Source: an uncultured Eggerthella sp.
Lineage (GTDB): Bacteria; Actinomycetota; Coriobacteriia; Coriobacteriales; Eggerthellaceae
Assembly (NCBI GenBank): GCA_900551155.1
Contig: URVA01000031.1
Coordinates: 1 to 13,924, forward strand
DNA length: 13,924 nucleotides
Direction: 5' to 3'
In this document: piece by piece, positions 1 through 6,602 of the stretch
Layout of the letters: every line of letters starts with the position of its first letter
Numbering within the stretch: position 1 is the first letter of the stretch
Made by a program: the position numbers and the translations under genes
Notes under the pieces: model-generated
Told to the model about the DNA's origin: nothing
What the model saw: the letters and a program-made list of their open reading frames with translations, nothing else
The model's database searches: none

Positions 1-14
1 AGAAGGAAGCTCAC

Positions 15-902
15 ATGGAATTACGTGTTTTGGAATACTTTTTAGCACTCACCCAAGAAGGCAGTATTTCTGCTGCAGCTAAAGCATTAAATGTTTCTCA
101 GCCTACTCTTTCCAGGCAGTTGATGGATTTAGAAAAAGAATTAGGGTGTGTCTTATTTGAGCGAAGCAAGCAAGGCATTATTTTGACCGACGATGGCATG
201 CTTTTGCGACGCCGAGCAGGAGAAATATCTCAACTGGTTCATACTACCGAATCGGAATTACAACTTTCTCATGACGTTATTGCAGGAACTATATCTATTG
301 GTTGCGCAGAAACAAAAGCTATGGAAGAGCTTGGAGATATTATGCAATCAGTTCGCGCTACCTATCCCAATATTTCCTACAGCATTGTGAGCGACACGGC
401 AGAAAACGTAGCAGAAAACATCAACAAGGGACTACTCGATTTCGGATTGATGTTGCGCCGCACCAAAAACGAAGGACTCGATTACCTGCCATTTAAATGC
501 AAGGAACGCTCTGTTGTTTTATTCAGAAACGATTCCCCACTCGCGCAAAAGGATGTTATTACCTTAGAAGACCTTATCGATATCCCTCTTCTTGTGCCAT
601 CAACCTATATACACAGTGGAGTATTGGGAAGGTATCGAAGCAAAGATGAAGGTGGGATTCTTACGTTTGTGGCAACATACAACCTTCTTAATAACGCTGC
701 ACGCCTTGTAGAAAAAGGATTTGGTGTGGCAATTACCATCGAAGGTCTTGTAAGTGCTTCCCGAGCAAATAATCTTAACTATAGGCCTCTAAAAGATTCC
801 CCTACCCTGCAAGCTTACCTTGCTTGGAAGCCTTTCCAATTTCGCTCTAACGCATGTAAAGTTTTCTTGGAAGAAGCCAAAAAGATGCTCGGAACCCACT
901 GA
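15..902 (+). CDS. LysR-family transcriptional regulator
   Basis: The 295-residue length is typical of LysR-type regulators, which bind DNA as oligomers and respond to a small effector. The N-terminus shows the family winged helix-turn-helix: the segment G-S-I-S-A-A-A-K-A-L-N-V-S-Q-P-T-L-S-R-Q (about residues 17-36), followed by the wing with L-F-E-R and L-T-D-D-G. Residues from about 90 onward look like the periplasmic-binding-like effector domain, beginning I-S-I-G-C-A-E. The ATG lies 5 bases after GAAGGAAG, a good ribosome binding site at the very window edge, so the promoter is outside the window. LysR regulators often control a divergent neighbour, which would lie upstream and out of view. 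The gene is convergent with purH, and nothing in the sequence shows that it regulates the purine genes. The family call is secure; the effector and targets are unknown. Confidence 0.93.
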   Translation: MELRVLEYFLALTQEGSISAAAKALNVSQPTLSRQLMDLEKELGCVLFERSKQGIILTDDGMLLRRRAGEISQLVHTTESELQLSHDVIAGTISIGCAETKAMEELGDIMQSVRATYPNISYSIVSDTAENVAENINKGLLDFGLMLRRTKNEGLDYLPFKCKERSVVLFRNDSPLAQKDVITLEDLIDIPLLVPSTYIHSGVLGRYRSKDEGGILTFVATYNLLNNAARLVEKGFGVAITIEGLVSASRANNLNYRPLKDSPTLQAYLAWKPFQFRSNACKVFLEEAKKMLGTH

Positions 903-970
903 TGCAAAAGATTGACGTAGAAGACTCATAGTCAAAACGCCTACATAGAAGCAGCAAGCGGTTCCACCTG

Positions 971-1010
971 AAATAAAATAACTGGTTCTGGAAAATATCC
1001 AGAACCAGTT
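971..1010 (-). terminator. Intrinsic terminator after purH, probably bidirectional
   Basis: A perfect 13-bp stem (980-992 pairing with 998-1010) encloses a 5-base loop. Read on the minus strand it is followed by a U-rich stretch (971-980), as expected for an intrinsic terminator of the purine transcript. On the plus strand it lies about 78 bases past the LysR stop but has no T-run, so termination of the LysR gene there is only possible. Two smaller inverted repeats (1030-1036 with 1047-1053, and 1051-1056 with 1062-1067) lie between the purH stop and this hairpin. Confidence 0.85.
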
Positions 1011-1073
1011 AGTAAACAAAGACGGTTGAAAAGTCTTTATGAAAACAGACTTTGGTTAACGACCAAAATAGTT

Positions 1074-2672
1074 TTAGTGGCGGAAATGGCGATGACCCGT
1101 AAATACCATTGCGATGCCATGTTCATCCGCTGCTTGAATTACCTCTTCGTCGCGAATAGATCCGCCAGGCTGAATGATTGCTTTAACGCCATATTCTGCC
1201 AAAGTATCAATGTTGTCTCGGAATGGGAAGAATGCATCCGATGCGCAAACCAAACCAGTAGCCTCAACACCCATGCGCTCACATGCTTCATGAGCACGCT
1301 CGCAAGCAAGCTTTGCCGAGTCAACGCGATTTGGCTGACCAGGACCCATGCCAATTCCAGCATGATCCTTAGAAACCAAAATGGCGTTGGACTTTACGCC
1401 CTTGCAAACCTTCCAAGCAAACAGCATTTCATGCAGCTGATCATCGGTTGGCTTAACCTTGGTAGGAACGGTAAATTCAGCAGGGTCTTCATTCACGCGA
1501 TCAACACTTTGTGCAAGCATGCCGCCATCAACACTGCGGAACTCAAGTGCTGCAGGAGCATCTACGCCACCCGTGCGCAATACGCGAACGTTCTTCTTCT
1601 GCTGCAAAAGTTCAAGAGCGCCTGCTTCAAAATCGGGAGCAATAACGACTTCAATGAACTGCTTGTTTTCGTTAATATGTTCAACCATTTCCTGGCTAAC
1701 CGTAACGTTAGCAGCGATAATGCCACCGAAAGCACTCTTAGGATCGCAAGCAAACGCCTTATCGTAGGCAGTAGCAACATCTGCAGCAACAGCAGATCCA
1801 CAAGGATTCTGGTGCTTCAGAATAACAACTGCTGGCTCGTCGAATTCGCGTACCAGCGACCAGCAAGCATCCGTATCAAGAATGTTGTTATAAGAAAGCT
1901 CTTTGCCGTTAAGCTGTTCGGCATTTACCAAAGAATGAGCCGTTGCGAATTCGTCCAAGCGATAGAACATTGCATCCTGGTGAGGATTTTCGCCGTAACG
2001 CAAACCCTGCTGCTTTACGAGATGCAAGTCGTAGGTTTCAGGCAGTGCCGCAGCATTTTCTGTGCCATCTTCGCCAAGCTGACCACTTAACCACGTAGCG
2101 ATTGCGCCATCGTAGGCATTAGTTGTCTGGAATACGCGAAGAGCAAGTTTGGTGCGCGTCGCAAGCGTAGTAGCGCCATCATTAGCTTTCATTTCGGCCA
2201 AAATTGCGCCATAAGAATTAGGATCGGTTACCACAGCTACGCTGGCAAAATTCTTTGCGGCAGAACGCAGCATAGAAGGACCGCCAATATCAATGTTTTC
2301 AATGCAGGTGCCAAAATCTGCACCAGACTCAACTGTTTTTTCGAAAGCGTACAGGTTAACAACAACCATATCGATCATTTCGATACCGTGTTCTGCTGCC
2401 TGTGCCATATGCTCGGGATTGTCACGCTTTGCAAGAAGACCACCATGCACAACAGGATGAAGTGTCTTTACGCGGCCATCCATCATTTCAGGGAACTTGG
2501 TAACTTCATCGATAGGAGTTACTGGGATGCCCGCTTCTTCAATAACGCGAGCCGTTCCACCTGTAGAAATAATCTGAGCACCGAAATCCTGCACGAGCGC
2601 ACGAGCAAATTCAACAATGCCCGTCTTGTCTGTTACCGACATAAGAACACGCTTAACTTTAGGATCAGCCAC
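1074..2672 (-). CDS. purH: Bifunctional AICAR transformylase / IMP cyclohydrolase
   Basis: This cytoplasmic enzyme catalyses the last two steps of IMP synthesis: formyl transfer from 10-formyl-THF to AICAR, then ring closure to IMP. At 532 residues it is full length. The N-terminal cyclohydrolase domain (about 1-150) shows S-V-T-D-K-T-G (12-18), S-T-G-G-T (36-40) and D-G-R-V-K-T-L-H-P (65-73). The transformylase domain contains R-Y-G-E-N-P-H-Q (225-232), the catalytic K-H-Q-N-P-C-G (286-292) and C-A-S-D-A-F-F-P-F near 476-484. The C-terminus F-T-G-x-R-H-F-x-H is intact. The start is GTG at 2672, chosen because GAGGAAAGG precedes it and the reading is uninterrupted; the first internal ATG is 10 codons further in. 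It is last in the purine block, separated from the nuclease gene upstream by 121 bp. Confidence 0.97.
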   Translation of the reverse strand: MADPKVKRVLMSVTDKTGIVEFARALVQDFGAQIISTGGTARVIEEAGIPVTPIDEVTKFPEMMDGRVKTLHPVVHGGLLAKRDNPEHMAQAAEHGIEMIDMVVVNLYAFEKTVESGADFGTCIENIDIGGPSMLRSAAKNFASVAVVTDPNSYGAILAEMKANDGATTLATRTKLALRVFQTTNAYDGAIATWLSGQLGEDGTENAAALPETYDLHLVKQQGLRYGENPHQDAMFYRLDEFATAHSLVNAEQLNGKELSYNNILDTDACWSLVREFDEPAVVILKHQNPCGSAVAADVATAYDKAFACDPKSAFGGIIAANVTVSQEMVEHINENKQFIEVVIAPDFEAGALELLQQKKNVRVLRTGGVDAPAALEFRSVDGGMLAQSVDRVNEDPAEFTVPTKVKPTDDQLHEMLFAWKVCKGVKSNAILVSKDHAGIGMGPGQPNRVDSAKLACERAHEACERMGVEATGLVCASDAFFPFRDNIDTLAEYGVKAIIQPGGSIRDEEVIQAADEHGIAMVFTGHRHFRH

Positions 2673-2712
2673 CTGCTACCGCCTTTCCTCGTTGAGTAAC
2701 CTCTATGTCTTT

Positions 2713-2742
2713 AGCATACCAGCACACTAGCTCTTTCTTGAA
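2713..2742 (-). promoter_or_regulatory. Candidate promoter for purH
   Basis: In the 121-bp gap upstream of purH, the minus strand shows TGGTATGCT, an extended -10 with TATGCT at 2718-2713. TTCAAG lies 18 bases upstream at 2742-2737 as a weak -35. This would give purH its own transcript, independent of the nuclease gene. It is a consensus match by eye only; read-through from purN and the nuclease gene is equally possible. Confidence 0.35.
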
Positions 2743-2793
2743 CTAAAATCCGTATACTGCCCTGAATTCGCTAGCTAGTGCTTTCCAAAAACT

Positions 2794-3552
2794 TCATAAA
2801 TTAATGGAATACCAACAATAAAAAAACAGAATAATAAGTACTCCAACAATCAACCAAATATTTGCTCTTAATATTCCAACATTTTTACTTTTCGTGAAAT
2901 TGTTGTTTGATCCAATTAGCGCAGCAAGCTCCACCGAATCGACAAGAACTTCTCTTGGCCTCCCCGCACTATATGCTCCTACTACACCAATTATTTCAAG
3001 CTGATTTAATAGTGATTCGGCCTCAGAGTAGGTCACAGACAAACCTTGTTGAATGTTTGAAGCCGATCCAACACCTGCTGACACGACAATTTCGGCAGCA
3101 CGTTTTAAAAGTTCATCGTCCTTAAAACCAACTAAATTAGGGACAGAACCAACACTTTTGGTTCCCACCTCTTCTCCCGACAATGCTAACTGAATTAGCT
3201 TATTGAGTTCATCATTGTCAATCAAGCGAACATGATTCGCATGAGCTAAAGTTTTCGCGTTTTGCGTAAAGGTAGAATTTGTTACAACCCAACCTTCTTG
3301 AGCACCATAATAAGGTAAAGAAGCTACTACCTCTTGAATCGGTGAACCATCTAGAACCGAAGAATAGAATTTTGCCTGAACACATATTGAATAATCGCTG
3401 CTAGGTTTACGAATTACCAAATCAGCCCCAAAATCTCTTGTTTGTGGGGTCATTTTAACTTCATAACCTAAATCTTCAAGTAAAGTTGCGACATATAATT
3501 CAAAATCAGCCCCTGAAGAAGGGAGCATATAATAATTTTGCCATCTTGCCAT
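2794..3552 (-). CDS. Membrane-anchored Mrr-type nuclease with FtsK-gamma-like winged helix
   Basis: This 252-residue protein appears to have three parts. Residues about 12-120 match an Mrr-type restriction endonuclease core: G-A-D-F-E (14-18), D44 in F-G-A-D-L-V-I, the PD-(D/E)xK-variant Q-A-K (59-61), and G-W-V-V-T-N-S-x-F-T with A-x-x-x-L-A (87-103). Residues about 143-205 resemble the gamma winged-helix domain of the FtsK/SpoIIIE translocase: D-D-E-L-L-x-x-A, Q-Q-G-L-S-V-T-Y-x-x-A, L-L-N-Q-L-E-x-x-G-V-V-G, then G-R-P-R-E-V-L-V. Residues about 229-248 are strongly hydrophobic and end with the short tail Y-S-I-N-L, so a C-terminal membrane helix with the nuclease in the cytoplasm is inferred. 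The ATG has GGGTGAG upstream. It starts 43 bp after purN and is visibly more AT-rich than the pur genes, suggesting acquisition. Mrr enzymes cleave modified or foreign DNA; the target of this one is unknown. No methyltransferase is encoded nearby. Confidence 0.85.
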   Translation of the reverse strand: MARWQNYYMLPSSGADFELYVATLLEDLGYEVKMTPQTRDFGADLVIRKPSSDYSICVQAKFYSSVLDGSPIQEVVASLPYYGAQEGWVVTNSTFTQNAKTLAHANHVRLIDNDELNKLIQLALSGEEVGTKSVGSVPNLVGFKDDELLKRAAEIVVSAGVGSASNIQQGLSVTYSEAESLLNQLEIIGVVGAYSAGRPREVLVDSVELAALIGSNNNFTKSKNVGILRANIWLIVGVLIILFFYCWYSINL

Positions 3553-3595
3553 TACTCACCCATGAACAATATCCAGCAATAAAATCTTTAATGAT

Positions 3596-4225
3596 TTACG
3601 CAGAAATATGCACTGTTCTGGTTTCTTCATCTATTTGTACGCGCCCTGCAGCTAACCAAGAGATAACTTCAGGATACAGGGCATGTTCCGCCTCATGAAT
3701 ACGCTCTTCAAGCGAATCAAGCGTATCATCTTCGCGCACCTGTACAGCACGCTGCGCAATGATAGGACCTTTGTCATAGTCTTCGTTGGCGAAATGAACC
3801 GTAATGCCTGTTACCTTAACCCCAAAATTGAACGCATCTTCAATAGCATGAGCGCCCTTAAATGAAGGCAGAAGCGCTGGATGCAAATTAACCACCTTGT
3901 CGGGATAGGCATCCAAAACTTCATTGGTAAGTTTGCGCATGTAACCAGCCATAATTACGTATTCAGCGCCTGCATCTTTTAAGGCATCTGCAATCTGCTG
4001 GTTTGCCGCAGATGCATCCTTATACACTTCTCGATTAAGCGCAATGGTTGGAATACCTGCCTTTTCGGCACGCTCTAGGCCATAAGCATCAGGACGAGAC
4101 GAAATTACCAAGACTATTTCTGCATCAAGAGAGCCTTGCGCAATACGATCAATTATTGCTTGCAAATTCGATCCACTACCGCTGATAAGTACCCCAATTT
4201 TTAATGGGTTTTGAGACTCAGACAC
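3596..4225 (-). CDS. purN: Phosphoribosylglycinamide formyltransferase (GAR transformylase)
   Basis: PurN transfers a formyl group from 10-formyl-THF to GAR, step 3 of purine synthesis. The product is 209 residues from the GTG at 4225, a normal length. It has the phosphate-binding G-S-G-S-N-L-Q-A near the N-terminus, then M-A-G-Y-M-R-K-L, the catalytic N-x-H-P-A-L-L-P-S-F-x-G segment with Asn and His, and V-H-F followed by D-x-G-P-I-I-A-Q, which supplies the catalytic Asp. The open frame continues upstream to a TTG at 4279, which would overlap purM. The GTG is preferred because AAGGAG lies 5 bases before it and homology begins immediately afterward (K-I-G-V-L-I-S-G). With this start the gene begins 22 bp after the frame-restored purM stop, consistent with co-transcription. 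Confidence 0.95.
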   Translation of the reverse strand: MSESQNPLKIGVLISGSGSNLQAIIDRIAQGSLDAEIVLVISSRPDAYGLERAEKAGIPTIALNREVYKDASAANQQIADALKDAGAEYVIMAGYMRKLTNEVLDAYPDKVVNLHPALLPSFKGAHAIEDAFNFGVKVTGITVHFANEDYDKGPIIAQRAVQVREDDTLDSLEERIHEAEHALYPEVISWLAAGRVQIDEETRTVHISA

Positions 4226-4230
4226 GAAAG

Positions 4231-4236
4231 CTCCTT
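4231..4236 (-). promoter_or_regulatory. Ribosome binding site fixing the purN start
   Basis: AAGGAG on the minus strand lies 5 bases before the GTG at 4225. No comparable site precedes the longer TTG start at 4279, so this site decides the start codon. Confidence 0.75.
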
Positions 4237-4247
4237 TTGATATTCGA

Positions 4248-5407
4248 CTATTCAGCGTCCTGCTTATCTTGTGTGTCAAACGCGAAAAGCTGGTCTTTAT
4301 TTACGTATTCAACTTCACCGTTACCAGAAACGATACGACCAACAATACCTGCCTCTTCGCCTTGTTCTTCAAGAATTACAAGCACATCATCAACTTTGTT
4401 AGGAGCAACAACATGCCAAGACCCATATTAAAAGTCTTAAGCGCCTCTGTTTCATCCAAACGTGCCGCACGACATACAAACGGAATAATAGGAGGCATAC
4501 CCCAACTACCAACTTCAACTTGAGCATTCATGTTGTCAGGCAAAGCACGGTTTAAGTTTTCGGTAATGCCACCACCAGTAATATGAGCCAAGGAACGAAC
4601 TGCACCAGGCAACTGGCGAAGAACAGCGCGAACAGGCTTTACGTAAATACGAGTAGGCTCAAGCAACGCATCAAGAACGCTCTTGCCTCCCAAAGATTCT
4701 TGCGGCATACGCAATTCGTACAAGGTTTTATCGTCGGTTACTACCTTGCGAACCAAGGAATATCCGTTGGAATGAATACCAGAAGATGCCAGACCAATAA
4801 GGACGTCGCCCTCCTGAACCTTGGAAGGATCAAGCATTTCAGGACGATCTACCACGCCAACGCAGAAACCAGACAAATCGTATTCATTAGGATCCATAAC
4901 GCCAGGATGCTCTGCCATTTCACCACCGATAAGAGCACAACCACTCATCTGGCAACCATCAGCAATACCAGAAACGATTTCTGCCACTGCTTCGCTTTTA
5001 AGTTTTCCAATAGCAATATAGTCAAGGAAGAACAGAGGTTCAGCACCAGTCGCCAAGATATCATTTACACACATAGCAACCAGGTCGATACCTACGGTAT
5101 CGTGCTTGCCTGCCAATTTAGCAAGCTGAATTTTGGTACCAACACCATCAGTACCAGATACCAAAATAGGATCTGCCATATTTTTGGCTACCCCAATAGA
5201 GAACAGACCGCCAAAGCCGCCAATATCACCACGGACTTCGTCGCGATAGGTACGATGAACGGCATCCTTAATGGCATCTACCGCACGAGCTCCCTCTGCG
5301 GTATCGACGCCAGCCTGCGCATAGGTGGTTGCAGCACCTTGAGCAGTCCAGCTTGGCCACTTGGTTTCATCATTATCCAAAGCGTTGACCTTGATGCGAT
5401 CAGTCAT
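4248..5407 (-). CDS. purM: AIR synthetase (FGAM cyclo-ligase), interrupted near the 3' end by an apparent 1-nt deletion
   Basis: PurM converts FGAM to AIR using ATP (step 5 of purine synthesis) and normally acts as a dimer. The N-terminal part is typical: G-x-F-G-G-L-F (63-69), V-S-G-T-D-G-V-G-T-K (83-92), D-L-V-A-M-C-V-N-D-I-L (108-118), I-G-G-E-M-A-E (160-166), S-S-G-I-H-S-N-G-Y-S-L-V-R (208-220) and H-I-T-G-G-G (275-280). After K-T-F-N-M-G-L-G-M (residue 332, codon 4414-4412) the frame runs into 11 unrelated residues and stops at 4376. The -1 frame resumes a PurM-like tail of 54 residues, V-V-A-P-N-K-V-D-D-V to a TAG at 4250-4248. Restoring one base near 4411 gives 386 residues. As written, the protein lacks the end of its C-terminal domain. 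ATG 5407 has AAGGAG at good spacing. The mutation could be real or a base-calling error. Confidence 0.92.
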
Positions 5408-5549
5408 AGTATCTCCTTATTATCTAAATAGCTGCCAGCCTTAAACGCCATCGTACCGTTCAAGAATAGCGCTACCTTCCGACAAAAAACGCTTGTATTT
5501 AATGGTATCAGGAATTAGTACAGAATAGACTACCAGAAACACCGAAGTG

Positions 5550-5561
5550 CGCATTAATGCG
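5550..5561. repeat. 12-bp perfect palindrome between the sortase gene and purM
   Basis: CGCATTAATGCG is a perfect palindrome in the 203-bp gap upstream of purM (about 142 bp before its ATG) and just downstream of the sortase stop. It could be an operator half-site pair, but it does not match the PurR boxes known from Escherichia coli or Bacillus subtilis. No clear promoter, riboswitch or U-tailed terminator was recognised in the rest of this gap. Confidence 0.25.
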
Positions 5562-5610
5562 GCCATTGTCACCTAGCGCAGTTTCCCTATTCTGCCTCCG
5601 CGCAATCTCA

Positions 5611-6567
5611 TTACGATTCGCTGTATTGCGTACCCATTCCTCCTATTTCGCTTGAAGAAATACCCGTTGTGCCCTCAGCGGTGCCCGTTACATAAGGATC
5701 ATCTGGCACCGTTGTTTCCACTACTGCAGCAAAGAGCACCGCTCTACCATCGTTTTGAGAATACTCGCACGTAGAAAAAAGCATCGACTGCTTAATATCA
5801 ACAGATGACAGAACCTCACCTTGCTGAGTTACCACACTGCGATCCAATTTATCCTGAATATAGGACTGGTAACTTTCTTCAGAACCAAAGGAAGTTTGCA
5901 CTAAAGCATCATCGCCCGTGGTTTTCACCATAGCAAAGGTCTTAAGTCGATAGTTTCCTTGAGGCGTTAAAAGATATATATCCCGATGCGCATTGAATTC
6001 ATCGTTGTTTTGCCAATTTGAAAGCGATGCAAACATGGAACCATCATTCATGTGATGGCCATACAAGGCACTGTTTTGGTCGGAAAAATCTGCAGCATTA
6101 GCGCTATCCAAAAAGATCGTGCCCGCAGAAGCAAGCCAACCCGTAGATCCATCGAAGGCTTTATGTAAGTACTCTTCGTTGTCATCCCCTTGAACCACGG
6201 GATAATTTATAGGGCTGCCTGGCACATAAATCCACGCCACGATATCAGGATTGATAGCGGTTAGCGCATCCCAATCTACCGTTAAATCGGAAAGCGCTAA
6301 ATTCTCCGAATCAGAAACCGTTGCATATTGTTCCAGATCACCGTAAGCGCGCTGCTGCGAGATGTATTGGAATGCTATTGCACCAAGTCCAATGAGTGCT
6401 GCAATAAACACCACCAAAGACACGATAAACACAACACGCCAGGGATTCTTGCGGCTCTGTGACCTATAACCTTGCGAACCATAATTACTCCGAGAATACC
6501 TTTGCGCATTCTGTGGTTCAGGAATATGTTGGGCAGCATGCCTTCCTCTGCTGTTATGCCGAGCCAT
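5611..6567 (-). CDS. Class B-type sortase
   Basis: Sortases are membrane-anchored cysteine transpeptidases on the outer face of Gram-positive cells that join sorting-signal proteins to the cell wall or to pilins. This 318-residue protein has a basic, Ser/Arg/Gln-rich cytoplasmic N-terminus (1-43), one membrane helix (about 44-67), then the sortase barrel. Class B features are Y-G-H-H-M-N-D-G-S-M-F (169-179, catalytic His171) and S-T-C-E-Y followed by G-R-A-V-L-F-A (265-280; catalytic Cys267, Arg275). A Ser/Gly/Thr-rich tail of about 30 residues follows the barrel. The ATG is 4 bases after AAGGTG and 35 bp downstream of the pap stop, so the two genes are probably co-transcribed. No sorting-signal substrate is encoded in this window. 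The fold and class are clear; whether it anchors proteins (SrtB-like) or builds pili is not. Confidence 0.93.
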   Translation of the reverse strand: MARHNSRGRHAAQHIPEPQNAQRYSRSNYGSQGYRSQSRKNPWRVVFIVSLVVFIAALIGLGAIAFQYISQQRAYGDLEQYATVSDSENLALSDLTVDWDALTAINPDIVAWIYVPGSPINYPVVQGDDNEEYLHKAFDGSTGWLASAGTIFLDSANAADFSDQNSALYGHHMNDGSMFASLSNWQNNDEFNAHRDIYLLTPQGNYRLKTFAMVKTTGDDALVQTSFGSEESYQSYIQDKLDRSVVTQQGEVLSSVDIKQSMLFSTCEYSQNDGRAVLFAAVVETTVPDDPYVTGTAEGTTGISSSEIGGMGTQYSES

Positions 6568-6602
6568 ACATCACCTTCACATGTCTTTCGCCAGTAAGCA
6601 AG

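Noticed and set aside
1026..2090. 354-codon plus-strand open frame
   Set aside because: It lies almost entirely antisense to purH, is Cys/Asn-rich without recognisable domains, and has no good ribosome binding site; it mirrors purH codon bias.
4226..4279. Longer purN starting at TTG 4279
   Set aside because: The extra 18 residues lie outside the PurN family and overlap the restored purM end; the GTG at 4225 has AAGGAG at proper spacing.
4376..4420. Programmed -1 ribosomal frameshift in purM
   Set aside because: No X-XXY-YYZ slippery heptamer is present at the junction and no strong downstream hairpin is visible; a one-base deletion or sequencing error explains the data more simply.
4583..5431. 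282-codon plus-strand open frame
   Set aside because: It is antisense to purM, has no domain or plausible start signal, and is explained as a shadow of purM.
5408..5610. Purine or ZTP riboswitch upstream of purM
   Set aside because: No core consensus for either class and no antiterminator/terminator pair with a U-run could be found on the minus strand.
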